Shown: positions 43,233 through 53,119, counted from the first letter of the stretch. The stretch is 64,000 bases of DNA from Fimenecus sp045543095 (GCA_045543095.1 JAZQMC010000008.1:62001-126000), one strand, 5' to 3'. Program-made: numbers and translations. The notes: generated by a model from the letters alone, not told the origin.

Positions 43233-44756
43233 TTATTTTCTTAATAGTTTTTTAAAGATACCCATAATCAGATTTCTTTCATATTGATTAAAGCCTTTGA
43301 CAAGCATCAATATACCAAAGCAGCCTACAAGCACCGCACCGTTGATTAAAAATCTTAACAAACCGTGAGGTAGCGGGTTAAACTGTTCCATAACAAAACC
43401 GACGACAAATGTCAAAATTAAATATGGTGACATATTCAAAAATACATCTTTTATGAATTTTACCATATTAAGATTCATTTGCTTTTGATAAACAATTATC
43501 ATTAACACAACTCTTACCAAGTAAGCAATAAACACAGCCAATGAAGCACCGATTGCACCCCAGAAATGTGAGAAAACAAGCGAAAGAGCCACATTGACGG
43601 CACTCATAACCATAAAGACCTGTGCTTGAATTTTAACCTTGTTTTCAACGACAAGAGTTGTGTTTGCAATCTGCATTGGCAAATACAACATATTAGGTAG
43701 AAGCAACAGTACTGCACAGTAATAACTTCGTGCAAAATCGGGTTTATTCCATATATCAACAATAAATGATTTACCCAATGCTAAAAAGCCAACTGAAACC
43801 AAGCCAATAAGCATTAATTGAATTCTGCCGACTTTTACCATAAGTGGCATAAGTTCTTTTTCTTTTTTTCCATCAACTATTATTTTAGAAATTCTCGGCA
43901 TAAACATACCGTTAATTGCCGTTGCAAAAGTATAGACATAACCCTCAACCGTACTCGCCAGGCCAAAAATTGCAACTTCAGTTGAACCGGCAGCACAAAC
44001 TGCGGCGATAATAGATGGTGATATACCTAAAATAAGACGTTGCAGAATATTACCCACGGTTGTCCACATTGAAAAACCGAAGATTTCTTTAAGCATTGAT
44101 TTGTCAAAATACTTAAAGTTTACTTTAACAGGTGTTTTACTCTTAATAACAAGCAGTTTAAAAACGATTGTAAGCAATCCCACTATTGCATTTACTGATA
44201 CAAGTGCGTAAACGCCCCAACCAAGTAAAAGTGCTATTACAACAAGTACAATATTTAATGCTTTATTAAAGAAATCACAAAGCTTTAATACAATAAATTT
44301 TTCGTAAGATGTTAGAATTCCGTTAAGATTTGAAAAAGGGAACGAAATCACACTAAAAAGTGCAACAATAATATAAAGAACCTTGAATTTTTCAAGCTCC
44401 GTCGCCGACAAATTCACATAAACCGTATCAAGCATAAAGAAAATAACAAGCAGAACAATGAAAATTACGGCATCTATAAGCATATAAAGTTTATAAATCA
44501 TACCGAGAAAATTATCAACTGCCACCTGACTGTTCTGTGCTCTGTAACGCGATACATACCTTGAAATTGCTGCACCCAGACCGAAATCCATTACAAACAT
44601 TGTAATAAGCGAGGTTGCCAGCGTATAAAGACCATAATCACTTTGACCTATCTGCGATAACAACCAAGGTGTATAAATAAGCCCTGCTACAATATGAAAA
44701 ACAATGGTTCCGTAAGAAATTATTGCACCGACTTTAATTTGCTTTGAACTGTTCAA
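43233..44756 (-). CDS. Oligosaccharide flippase, Wzx-type (operon 2)
   Basis: 507 residues, about 14 transmembrane helices, MOP/polysaccharide-biosynthesis family. The N terminus has GLIYTPWLLSQIGQSDYGLYTLATSL (about 22-47), characteristic of flippases of the RfbX/Wzx group. TTG start at 44756, with AAGG 7 nt upstream; a stronger start is not evident. It differs in sequence from the operon 1 flippase, so the two operons probably export different repeat units. Confidence 0.87.
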   Translation of the reverse strand: MNSSKQIKVGAIISYGTIVFHIVAGLIYTPWLLSQIGQSDYGLYTLATSLITMFVMDFGLGAAISRYVSRYRAQNSQVAVDNFLGMIYKLYMLIDAVIFIVLLVIFFMLDTVYVNLSATELEKFKVLYIIVALFSVISFPFSNLNGILTSYEKFIVLKLCDFFNKALNIVLVVIALLLGWGVYALVSVNAIVGLLTIVFKLLVIKSKTPVKVNFKYFDKSMLKEIFGFSMWTTVGNILQRLILGISPSIIAAVCAAGSTEVAIFGLASTVEGYVYTFATAINGMFMPRISKIIVDGKKEKELMPLMVKVGRIQLMLIGLVSVGFLALGKSFIVDIWNKPDFARSYYCAVLLLLPNMLYLPMQIANTTLVVENKVKIQAQVFMVMSAVNVALSLVFSHFWGAIGASLAVFIAYLVRVVLMIIVYQKQMNLNMVKFIKDVFLNMSPYLILTFVVGFVMEQFNPLPHGLLRFLINGAVLVGCFGILMLVKGFNQYERNLIMGIFKKLLRK

Positions 44757-44776
44757 AATAAAACCTTCCTATATAA

Positions 44777-45844
44777 TTACTGCCAGAAAAATCTGTAAGC
44801 TACCAAACCGTCACCAATTAGGCGATAAGTAAATAAAGCAAACGATAACGCTATAACCAAGTATTTAACAATAAAATTAGTTTGCTTATCAAATCGTGCT
44901 ATTACATTCGGGAGAACTATAATTTGACCAAACATAAAATAGAAACTTATTCTTTCGGCAATTCGCACCTCGGTATATCTCATCAAATAGAATATTGCAC
45001 CAAGGCAGGTCATAAACACAAAGAATGAATAATCTTTATCTTTTCTGCGTTTACCTGAAAATACAATTGCAGTAAGCAAGATAATAAGATAAATTGCAAC
45101 CGCAACAAAACCACCTGCTTCAACTTCACCTTCATATTCTCGTTGCGAAATCAGATTACCGATTGCTGCAATCTGACCTGAGAAAACAAACAAAAGACCT
45201 GCTATACCAAAGCCTGCAATTATTGTTCTGATGTTTATTGTAAAACCATATAAGAAATACACAATAAAAAAGACAATAGCAGAAGTATGGAATGTTGTTG
45301 CTAACAAAACTAACAGAATAAACGGTATGGGCTTTCTCTTTTTACAAAATTCAAGTGCGAAAAGGCACATACTCATTGCCATTGACTGTCTTAGTCCCTG
45401 TACCATAAATGAATACAAGCCAAGACAGACGAACATAACAAAGCTGAGTTCGGCATCTTCTGAATTTATGTAAATAAATCTGCAAACCGCAATACTAAAT
45501 AGAATAGCTGATAAAACAAAAACGAACTGTCCGTTTGGGAATATATGAGAAAAAATCCATACAAAAACCAAATAACCACTTTCAAATTTCGACTCTGGTA
45601 TGTACGCTTTCAGATTTTGGAAACTAAAATTACTTAACAATTCCCAATTGTTATAATAATTAAACGAATCAGTACTGCCAACCTCTTTATTTCTGAACGC
45701 TATTATTACAAACATAAAAAGACCGCACCAAAGAAGAAATGTCCGTTTAGCTTTATCATTGACTTTTATTGATTTTTTGTAGCTGAAACTCACCGCCAGC
45801 GATACTATGACAGGAACTATTGCAAAAAACAAATACCAAAACAT
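44777..45844 (-). CDS. EpsG-family (Wzy-like) polysaccharide polymerase (operon 2)
   Basis: 355 residues, about ten transmembrane helices. EpsG features: FRNKEVGSTDSFNYYNNW (about 50-67), FESGYLVFVWIFSHIFPNGQ (about 86-105) and the VQGLRQSMAMSMCLFALEFCKKRKPIPF block (about 149-176), which aligns with the same block in the operon 1 protein. It would polymerise repeat units on the outer face of the membrane. It sits between a GT4 gene and the flippase gene. Confidence 0.83.
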   Translation of the reverse strand: MFWYLFFAIVPVIVSLAVSFSYKKSIKVNDKAKRTFLLWCGLFMFVIIAFRNKEVGSTDSFNYYNNWELLSNFSFQNLKAYIPESKFESGYLVFVWIFSHIFPNGQFVFVLSAILFSIAVCRFIYINSEDAELSFVMFVCLGLYSFMVQGLRQSMAMSMCLFALEFCKKRKPIPFILLVLLATTFHTSAIVFFIVYFLYGFTINIRTIIAGFGIAGLLFVFSGQIAAIGNLISQREYEGEVEAGGFVAVAIYLIILLTAIVFSGKRRKDKDYSFFVFMTCLGAIFYLMRYTEVRIAERISFYFMFGQIIVLPNVIARFDKQTNFIVKYLVIALSFALFTYRLIGDGLVAYRFFWQ

Positions 45845-45867
45845 TAAATTATTCCTCTTTCAAAGAA

Positions 45868-47121
45868 TTAGTCTTCAAAAATTTCTTTATACATCTTTAT
45901 ATAATCATTCTTATTTCTCTCTTTATCATGCCAATAAGATGATTTTTCGATTGCTTTATGTGAGAATTCACAAGCAAGCTCATCATTTTTCAACAACTGA
46001 ACAATTCTGCCCGCAAGGAATTCATATTCAGTATAATCATATAAAAATCCGTTTTTACCGTCGTCAATCAACTCGGTCATTCCGCCACGAAAAGATGCAA
46101 TACAAGGTGCACCAAGATGCATTGCCTCACGCAAGGTTGCAGATGCATTTTCAATAGCAGACGGAACAACGGTAATATGCGAATGCGACATCAAATTGAT
46201 AACTCCGTCACCTTTTTGACCGCTGACGAACTCAACATTATCTTCAAGGTTATATTTTTTAATTAAATCTGCTATGTATTTTGTATAACCATTGGTTGGA
46301 ATGAGTTTTCCATTTTCTTGTTTTGACGCCAAAAAGACCACTTTAACATCGGGAATCTCTCTTTTAACAAGATTCAATGCTTCAATTACAATATGCCCAC
46401 CCTTCATAGGCACTTGTGTTGAACCCGCAGCATAAATTGTATTTCTTTTAACCTTTTCTATATCCCATTTGGGTGCGTGATAAAACTCTTCACGCAAATC
46501 GTAATAACATCTAAAATACTTAATATCGGGATTAATTGATTGCATATAAAACTTATCCCAATCAGTTCTGCCCGTTACATACTGCATACTTTTTATGATT
46601 TCAGTTTCGTATTTTACATTTTTTCGGGCAAGAATCTTTCTTTCAATCATTCCGTTAAAATGTAACAATTCACTTAATGTGCGATATTTTAAAAGGACTG
46701 ACGGTTTAAGTCCACCCCAATGATTAGAAGATGTTTTTTCAATAATTCCCTGAATGGTAAGAACCTTTTTCTTATCCTTATATTTTCTTAAATACGAAAG
46801 TCCGTGTGAATATTCAGTTCCGTGAAAATTAACTATGTCTGCACAGAAACGCTCTTCAATAATATCCCAATACTTGATTAAGTCATCATTATAAAAAAGC
46901 ATTGTTTTACCGTTACCGGGAATGCAGAAATAACGGATATTGTTAACTGTAAAATCCTTGAATTCAGTTCCGTGAATACAAGCAATTGCCAATTCAACTT
47001 CGTCGGAATCCGCCAATTCTTTTGACATATTTATCATCCAAGTACCGCTGAGTCCCGTTTTAACACCTAAATACTCGGCAGCATCCGGCAAAAGCATATT
47101 GACAATCCATAAAACCTTCAT
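45868..47121 (-). CDS. Glycosyltransferase family 4 (operon 2)
   Basis: 417 residues, GT-B fold. The C-terminal half has the retaining GT4 pattern: TIYAAGSTQVPMKGGHIVIEAL (about 230-251), VEFVSGQKGDGVINLMSHSHITVVPS and the E-x7-E motif near ENASATLREAMHLGAPCIAS (about 338-357). It uses a nucleotide sugar to extend the lipid-linked glycan. A large N-terminal acceptor domain (1-220) is divergent. It starts 15 bp after the preceding glycosyltransferase stop. Confidence 0.85.
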   Translation of the reverse strand: MKVLWIVNMLLPDAAEYLGVKTGLSGTWMINMSKELADSDEVELAIACIHGTEFKDFTVNNIRYFCIPGNGKTMLFYNDDLIKYWDIIEERFCADIVNFHGTEYSHGLSYLRKYKDKKKVLTIQGIIEKTSSNHWGGLKPSVLLKYRTLSELLHFNGMIERKILARKNVKYETEIIKSMQYVTGRTDWDKFYMQSINPDIKYFRCYYDLREEFYHAPKWDIEKVKRNTIYAAGSTQVPMKGGHIVIEALNLVKREIPDVKVVFLASKQENGKLIPTNGYTKYIADLIKKYNLEDNVEFVSGQKGDGVINLMSHSHITVVPSAIENASATLREAMHLGAPCIASFRGGMTELIDDGKNGFLYDYTEYEFLAGRIVQLLKNDELACEFSHKAIEKSSYWHDKERNKNDYIKMYKEIFED

Positions 47122-47136
47122 TTTGTTCTCTCCTAA

Positions 47137-48420
47137 TCAGAGTACCGAATTTATAACCGAATCAAATGTACTTAAAATCTTTTCTTCACTATGGTTTTCG
47201 ATACCTGCTTTACATGATTTTTGGGCATACTGTACTAACAAATCAGGATTATTTGCAAGCATACTGAGTTTTTCTTTGATTTCTTTATCGTCCGTGGCAA
47301 TTACTGCCGCATCATTTTTAATAAAATACTGCATCGGTGCGGTGTCTTTACAACCAACTGCAAAAATACATTTACCGCTTGAAAGGTAATCTGTAATCTT
47401 TGTTGAGAAAGAAAGTCTTGCAATTTTAGCATCTTCACCATCTATATCCTCAACAAAAAGTACCATGTCTGATTTTCGCTGAATTTCAAGCACCTCATTC
47501 TGTGGTACCGCCTCGTGAAGTTGACAATAATCACAATTAAGAACTGCCTTAATTTCATCGCTTAATACTGTCTTTGTATATATATCAAATTTGATTTTTA
47601 TGCTGTCACGATTAAGTTCTTCTGTAGCCTTCACAATTCTTGCAAGGGTTTTATCGCGACCAATCATAAGATTGCCAGTATAAACAGCATTGATGGGCAT
47701 TTCAATTTCACCATAATTCACTGTTGGCTCAACTGACAACGGTTTTGTAAGCACAACACAATTAATTCCAAAAAACTTGTCAGCTTCTTGCTTTGTCATA
47801 TCGGAAATTGCGAAAAACCTGCTTGTTTTCTTTGCAAGACGTTTCAAAGATATTCTCTGAAAAAATCTATATATACTAAATCCAATCTTATTTGACTGTT
47901 TATAAGTAAAATTGTCATCCCATATATATCCAATAGCTTTTGCACCGGTTCTTTTTATTGCATACTCAACGATTCGGTTGAGATGAATATATCCCTCCAT
48001 TGAATGAAGAACTATATCCGGCTTAAAACTATCAAGAAATGCATCAAGCTCGGGCGTTTTCCAATTGCCAAGCTTCCATACAAGCTCTCTTGCCAATAAA
48101 AGTGAATATCTGCGATTTTTCTGCATTTTTTGGTAACGCTCATTATGAGCACTGAGGTCTTCCGTGTTCTCTTCGGCATTTTCAGGAATAATCTCTCTGC
48201 CTGTTTTCAAGCCTCTTTTTAAAATGCTTTTTAAAATCTTATTTTCAGAAACAGCAAAGTATCTTGAGCATATTTTGTTATCGGGGATTTCGTCGCGAAT
48301 GCAGATATTAGCTATATTTTCGCTGTTGTAGTTTTTAAGTAATGATGTCCAGGTATTTGAACCCACTTTACTATTCCACGATGCGACAGTTATAACCAAT
48401 ATTCGTGGTTGTTTTTCCAT
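47137..48420 (-). CDS. Probable GT-B glycosyltransferase (operon 2)
   Basis: 427 residues, no signal peptide. The fold looks like a GT4/GT1-type GT-B enzyme: NAVYTGNLMIGRDKTLARIVKA (about 239-260), DYCQLHEAVPQNEVLEIQRKSDMVLFVED (about 295-323), and ISTKITDYLSSGKCIFAVG-like donor-site region (about 338-356). The usual GT4 E-x7-E is not clear, so the family assignment is weaker than for its neighbours. It is in the middle of the operon between two GT4 genes. Confidence 0.72.
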   Translation of the reverse strand: MEKQPRILVITVASWNSKVGSNTWTSLLKNYNSENIANICIRDEIPDNKICSRYFAVSENKILKSILKRGLKTGREIIPENAEENTEDLSAHNERYQKMQKNRRYSLLLARELVWKLGNWKTPELDAFLDSFKPDIVLHSMEGYIHLNRIVEYAIKRTGAKAIGYIWDDNFTYKQSNKIGFSIYRFFQRISLKRLAKKTSRFFAISDMTKQEADKFFGINCVVLTKPLSVEPTVNYGEIEMPINAVYTGNLMIGRDKTLARIVKATEELNRDSIKIKFDIYTKTVLSDEIKAVLNCDYCQLHEAVPQNEVLEIQRKSDMVLFVEDIDGEDAKIARLSFSTKITDYLSSGKCIFAVGCKDTAPMQYFIKNDAAVIATDDKEIKEKLSMLANNPDLLVQYAQKSCKAGIENHSEEKILSTFDSVINSVL

Positions 48421-48431
48421 TATTCTCTCAC

Positions 48432-49580
48432 TTACTTTAACAATTCTATATAATCATTTTTTAAATTTTCTAACATAATCGGGCGGTCGTAGAGATTTTT
48501 TGTTCTCTCATAAGCACCGTTACCGAGTTTTTTTGTTTTATCTGTGCTACAAAGTAATTCTGACATAGCAGATTGAAGGTCCGATGTGTTTTTGGGTTCA
48601 ACAAGAACACAAGAAACATCATCAACCATAACTTCAGATGCACCGGGGATTTTTGTTGTAATTACAGGCACAGCAAGAGCACCTGCCTCCTGAATTACCA
48701 TACCGAATCCCTCACGGTATGTTGGGTGAACCAACACGTCCATTGCAGAATAATACTTTTTCATATCAGCATTATCCACCCTGCCTGTCAATACTACATT
48801 ATTTGAATTATTAGCCCAATCAATAAGTTCTTGTGGAACTCCGCAATTATCCTCCACAGGACCAACTACAAGCAGTTTTGAATTCTCATTTGTTTCTGCA
48901 ATATTCTTAAATGCAGTTAAAAGTTCGGTACATCCCTTATCCGCTGAAATTCTGCCTGCAAAACCGAAAACAAAATCGTTTTCATCGATATTATATTTTT
49001 CACGGATACTGTTTTTCCATTCTGTCTTTTTTGACACATCAAAAACAGACATATCAACACCGATTGTACCACCGTTACCAACAACTTTTGCTTTTTCTTT
49101 TTTATAGAGTCCCTCATTAATAGCAAACTGCATATTCATAGGACTTACAGAACGGACATGCGTTGAAAGAGAACACACAATTTTTTCGATGAATCTGAAA
49201 ATCTTTCGTGACATGCCTGACATACCTACATAACGGATTCCCCATTGAGCATAAAGTCTTATTGGGACACGTACAAGGAATGATGCAATACTTGAATAAC
49301 AAGCAGCATTAGGTGTTGAATACTGCACCATATCGAATTTTTCTTTTCTGAACACTTTTATAAAATTGATAACTGAAGAAACTCCTGACAAATCAATTCC
49401 TCTTGACATATGAACAGGAATATAATGTATATATTCCGGAAGTGACTTTGCAAATTCTTCATCATTATCACAAATCAGTGTAACATCATAGCCACACTCA
49501 TTGTGAATATATTTTGCGGTTTCAACAACAAAACTTTTTAATGTTATTGAAACTGTAGTTACAAAACAAATCTTTTTCAT
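48432..49580 (-). CDS. Glycosyltransferase family 4 (operon 2)
   Basis: 382 residues from ATG 49580, which has GGAGAG 4-5 nt upstream. A longer reading overlaps the PglD gene and lacks a site. The N-terminal domain begins KKICFVTTVSITLKSFVVET, as in WbpH/PglA-type enzymes. The C-terminal GT4 domain has FGFAGRISADKGCTELLTAF (about 196-215), VVLTGRVDNADMKKYYSAMDVLVHPTYREGFGMVIQEAGALAVPVI (partly about 250-295), with the E-x7-E pair. It resembles enzymes that add the second sugar to a diNAc-bacillosamine or FucNAc lipid intermediate. The exact sugar is not known. Confidence 0.86.
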   Translation of the reverse strand: MKKICFVTTVSITLKSFVVETAKYIHNECGYDVTLICDNDEEFAKSLPEYIHYIPVHMSRGIDLSGVSSVINFIKVFRKEKFDMVQYSTPNAACYSSIASFLVRVPIRLYAQWGIRYVGMSGMSRKIFRFIEKIVCSLSTHVRSVSPMNMQFAINEGLYKKEKAKVVGNGGTIGVDMSVFDVSKKTEWKNSIREKYNIDENDFVFGFAGRISADKGCTELLTAFKNIAETNENSKLLVVGPVEDNCGVPQELIDWANNSNNVVLTGRVDNADMKKYYSAMDVLVHPTYREGFGMVIQEAGALAVPVITTKIPGASEVMVDDVSCVLVEPKNTSDLQSAMSELLCSTDKTKKLGNGAYERTKNLYDRPIMLENLKNDYIELLK

Positions 49581-49591
49581 AAAACTCTCCG

Positions 49592-50200
49592 CTACTTTAT
49601 TTTTCTTGCGGGAACGCCTACATAAGTCCCCTCTTCTGTTATATCTTTTACAACAACTGTACCTGCACCAATCATAAGATTTGAACAGACAGATACATTG
49701 TTGCTTATAGTTGAACCAATACCAATCCAAGTACAGTTACCAACTGTAACTGTTCCTGCCAAGCGGGCACCACAAGCAATATGAACAAAGTCACCAATTA
49801 CATCATCGTGGTCAACAGATGCACAGGTGTTTACAATTACACCCTTTCCGACAACTGCACTGTTATTTACAACAGCATTAGGCATAACACATGTGCCCTC
49901 TCCTATTACCGCTGATGGTGAAATTACCGCTGACGGATGAATTGCCGTGTACCATTTTGCCCCCAACAAACTGTTCATTATTTTTTCACGCACCTTGCAG
50001 TTGCCGATTGCCACAAACAATTCTGTTTCACCATCGCAATAATTCACAGCATCTGCACTTGTGCCGATTATATTAACTTTGTTATTTGCAGTATTACTGT
50101 CATCCAAGAAACCTATAACAGTATCTCCGCAGGCTTTTGCTATGTCAGCGACAACTCTGCCGTGACCACCTGCACCGATAATAACAACTTTTTTGTTCAT
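49592..50200 (-). CDS. pglD: Sugar O/N-acetyltransferase, PglD/NeuD type
   Basis: 202 residues. The N-terminal Rossmann-like part VVIIGAGGHGRVVADIA (5-21) binds the UDP-sugar. The C-terminal left-handed beta helix of hexapeptide repeats runs from about 90 to 190, with catalytic His in SVDHDDVIGDFVHI (about 129-142) and ends GVPARKIK. PglD N-acetylates UDP-4-amino sugars made by PglE. Here it follows a PglC-type transferase and a PglE-type aminotransferase (fused), so it probably completes a UDP-diNAc-bacillosamine-like sugar. The matching PglF dehydratase is not in the window. Confidence 0.88.
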   Translation of the reverse strand: MNKKVVIIGAGGHGRVVADIAKACGDTVIGFLDDSNTANNKVNIIGTSADAVNYCDGETELFVAIGNCKVREKIMNSLLGAKWYTAIHPSAVISPSAVIGEGTCVMPNAVVNNSAVVGKGVIVNTCASVDHDDVIGDFVHIACGARLAGTVTVGNCTWIGIGSTISNNVSVCSNLMIGAGTVVVKDITEEGTYVGVPARKIK

Positions 50201-50202
50201 AA

Positions 50203-50844
50203 TTATACCTCAGTTGTTTCTTCAACCTTATTGCCCTTGAACTCCTCCATAGTGGCACTTGTTTCGCTACTGATACCCTCTCGCTTGAGTACTGACATAA
50301 TTGTCATAAAGAAAATCTTTGCATCAAGCGAAAATGACATTTTATCAACATACTCAACATCGAGGTTGAATTTTTCTTGCCACGAAACAGTATTTCTGCC
50401 GTTAACCTGTGCCCAACCTGAAAGTCCGGGACGAACAAGATGACGACGATGCTGTTCTTCTGAATATAAAGGCAGATATCTTACAAGCAAAGGACGAGGA
50501 CCGATAAAACTCATATCACCCTTTAAGATGTTGATAAATTCAGGCAATTCGTCAATGCTTGTACTACGTAAAAACTTACCGAATTTCGTAAGACGAATTT
50601 CATCAGGCAAAAGTTCGCCGTTTTCGTCACGTTCATCAGTCATTGTTCTGAACTTGCAAAGAGTGAAAATCTTTTCTTCACCTGTTTTCTTGTCAATCAT
50701 ACCCGGTCTTTCCTGTTTAAAGAGTACGGGACTGCCCAATTTAGTTCTTACAAGAATTGCTACGATAAGCAAAACGGGTGAAAGAACAATAATTGCACCC
50801 AATGCCGCACAAAAATCTAATGCTCTTTTTATGTATTTATACAT
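50203..50844 (-). CDS. pglC: Initiating phosphoglycosyl transferase, PglC type
   Basis: 213 residues, monotopic phosphoglycosyltransferase. An N-terminal re-entrant hydrophobic helix (about 8-35) is followed by KFRTMTDERDENGELLPDEIRLT (about 64-86, containing the catalytic Asp-Glu pair region) and the SFIGPRPLL and RPGLSGWAQVNGRN signatures. It transfers a sugar phosphate from UDP-sugar to undecaprenyl phosphate and so starts the operon 2 repeat unit. It is the second gene of the operon, 6 bp after the fusion gene and 2 bp before pglD. Confidence 0.9.
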   Translation of the reverse strand: MYKYIKRALDFCAALGAIIVLSPVLLIVAILVRTKLGSPVLFKQERPGMIDKKTGEEKIFTLCKFRTMTDERDENGELLPDEIRLTKFGKFLRSTSIDELPEFINILKGDMSFIGPRPLLVRYLPLYSEEQHRRHLVRPGLSGWAQVNGRNTVSWQEKFNLDVEYVDKMSFSLDAKIFFMTIMSVLKREGISSETSATMEEFKGNKVEETTEV

Positions 50845-50850
50845 TTATAA

Positions 50851-52914
50851 TCAACCCTCAAAACAACTTTTAATAATCTCAATTACTCTGTTCTGCTGTG
50901 CTTCTGTCATTTTAATGTCAGATGGAAGACAAAGACCGCGATTGAAAATATCCATACCGATATCTGCACAACTGCCCTCGATATAAGCATTTGTTCTCGC
51001 TCTGCCGTTACCATCACGAGTTACAAAGCCATTCATTCTGTAAATTGGTTGCATATGCATAGGTTTCCAGATAGGTCTGCCCTCAATATTCTTTTCTGCG
51101 AGTTTTTCAAGAATTTCTGTCGGACAAGTCTTACCTTTTTCCTTAACATAGAGTGCTTCTGTTTCTGAACGAACTTGTTTGCACATAGCATCTTCATCAA
51201 TAATCATACATGAAAGCCAGAAATTTGGTTCCATAATGCTTTCATCATATGGATTCATTGAAACAGGTAAATCCTTAAATGCTTCTTTATATCTATAATA
51301 GATAGCTTTTTTCTTCTCAATATGTTCTTCAAGGTAACCCATCTGACCACGGACAACACCTGCAATAACATTACTCATACGATAGTTGTAGCCCAATTCT
51401 TCATGCTGATACCAAGGTGCGTTCTCTCTTGATTGTGTTGACCATTTACGAACCTTATTTGCAGCTTCCAAATCGTCAGTAAGGAACATACCGCCTGAGC
51501 TACCTGTAATAATCTTATTACCGTTAAAGCTGATTGCGTTATATTTACCGAAAGTACCTGTCTGCACACCCTTATATGTAGCACCAAAGGATTCAGCGGC
51601 ATCTTCAATAAGAATAGCATTATGCTCATCGCAGATTGCACGGATTTCGTCAAGTTTACCCGGAGTACCATAAAGATTTGCTACAACAACAACCTTAACA
51701 TCAGGATAAAGTTCAAATGCTTTTTTGAGTGCCACTGCATCCATATTCCATGTTTCATACTCTGTGTCAATAAAAATCGGAACGCCACCTTCATAAACAA
51801 CAGGATTTACAGTTGCATCAAAAGTCATATCACTGCAGAATACTTTGTCGCCAGGCTTAACACCTGCAAGTTTCACACACATGTGGAGTGCTGCAGTACC
51901 ACAAGAAAGTGCTACCGCATATTTACAACCAACTCTTTCAGCAACAAGACGTTCAACTTCATTTATATTAGCACCAACGGTTGACATCCAGTTTGTTTCA
52001 TAAGCCTCTTGCATATATTTAAGTTCTTCACCATGCATTGTAGGAGTTGCGAGCCAAATTTTTTCGTATTCCATTTTCTTTTCTTCTTTCTTTTTTCTGA
52101 TTGATGTTACAATTTCACCGATTTTTTCTTCCACAATTTTATGATTGTCAGCATACTGCTCTTGTGTATAAGCTGAAACTTCTTTCTCTTTAGCACGGAT
52201 GTCCTTTACACCTTTAATAAAGATTTCTTCAATCTCTTTTGGATTTTCAACTTTATTTGCATCGCAAAATCCACGAGAGAGAATTGCCATTTGTGAACCA
52301 AGAGAATAATGTTCGGTAATAATGTTTTCTGCAGGCAAAGTTCCGTAACCTACACGGGCAATACCGCCAAAACCAAACTTAATTCCCTTTTTACGAAGCT
52401 TTTCGCAAAGGGCAGGCACTGTGCCGTCGACAAGAAGTTCGAACATAAAGTCTTTGCCGTAAGCCAAGTGTAAATCGTTAAGACCGATATGAACTTCATC
52501 TATCCCCTCGACCTCTAAAATGTCGTCGATATTTTCATAAGCCTCGGCAGTTTCAACAAGAATTATTGTTTTTGCTCTGCCATCTACAAATCTTATAAAA
52601 TCCTCAACCTCTTTACGAGTTTTGAAATATGGCAACATAATAATATCTGCACCGGCTTGAATGGTTTGTTCAATCTCCTCTTCAGAACCGTCATACATAT
52701 GATTTATTCTCACTTGAAGTTCCGCATTGGTCACAACAGGACGAAGTTTTTTAATATCTTCAATGGTATGATGGGACTGAACTGTATCCATTCCGCCCTG
52801 ACGAAGGTCTTTATCAATGTATTCCATATCGACCCAGACTCTGTCAACGCCCGCTTTCTGTGCGATTACTGCAACCTCGGGATTATTGGTTATATACATA
52901 AGTGTAAGTGGCAT
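50851..52914 (-). CDS. Fusion: HpcH/HpaI aldolase-like domain + PglE/DegT aminotransferase
   Basis: 687 residues. Residues 1 to about 255 form an HpcH/HpaI aldolase/citrate-lyase-beta TIM barrel: AGADIIMLPYF, IILVETAEAYENIDDIL (metal-binding Glu) and EVHIGLNDLHLAYG (metal-binding Asp). A Lys/Glu-rich linker (about 256-280) leads to a complete DegT/DnrJ/EryC1 PLP-dependent aminotransferase (281-687), with ALSCGTAALHM, EDAAESFGATYKG and the PLP Lys in SFNGNKIITGSSGG. The reading frame is open throughout. Met281 (codon at 52074) could be an internal start: purine-rich sequence but no clear GGAGG lies before it. The aminotransferase should make a UDP-4-amino-4,6-dideoxy sugar for PglD. What the aldolase does for this sugar is unknown. 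First gene of operon 2. Confidence 0.85.
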   Translation of the reverse strand: MPLTLMYITNNPEVAVIAQKAGVDRVWVDMEYIDKDLRQGGMDTVQSHHTIEDIKKLRPVVTNAELQVRINHMYDGSEEEIEQTIQAGADIIMLPYFKTRKEVEDFIRFVDGRAKTIILVETAEAYENIDDILEVEGIDEVHIGLNDLHLAYGKDFMFELLVDGTVPALCEKLRKKGIKFGFGGIARVGYGTLPAENIITEHYSLGSQMAILSRGFCDANKVENPKEIEEIFIKGVKDIRAKEKEVSAYTQEQYADNHKIVEEKIGEIVTSIRKKKEEKKMEYEKIWLATPTMHGEELKYMQEAYETNWMSTVGANINEVERLVAERVGCKYAVALSCGTAALHMCVKLAGVKPGDKVFCSDMTFDATVNPVVYEGGVPIFIDTEYETWNMDAVALKKAFELYPDVKVVVVANLYGTPGKLDEIRAICDEHNAILIEDAAESFGATYKGVQTGTFGKYNAISFNGNKIITGSSGGMFLTDDLEAANKVRKWSTQSRENAPWYQHEELGYNYRMSNVIAGVVRGQMGYLEEHIEKKKAIYYRYKEAFKDLPVSMNPYDESIMEPNFWLSCMIIDEDAMCKQVRSETEALYVKEKGKTCPTEILEKLAEKNIEGRPIWKPMHMQPIYRMNGFVTRDGNGRARTNAYIEGSCADIGMDIFNRGLCLPSDIKMTEAQQNRVIEIIKSCFEG

Positions 52915-52990
52915 TTTTTCTACCTTCTTTTTTACTTATTTGTGTCATTTGAACGCACTATGGCACAATAACACATTATAAATCTATTGT

Positions 52991-53019
52991 ATTATACTCT
53001 TAATATGTATAAAAGTCAA
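52991..53019 (-). promoter_or_regulatory. Promoter of polysaccharide operon 2
   Basis: Minus strand TTGACT (53014-53019), 17-bp spacer, TATAAT (52991-52996), about 75 bp before the fusion gene. The leader shows no recognised regulator site. Confidence 0.7.
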
Positions 53020-53119
53020 TCAAAAATCAACACAAAAAGTGTTTTGTGTCGATGGAAATTTGCACAAAAAATTCGTCAATATTTTTAACATTTTTTTCAT
53101 ATAGCGGAATATGTTTTCA

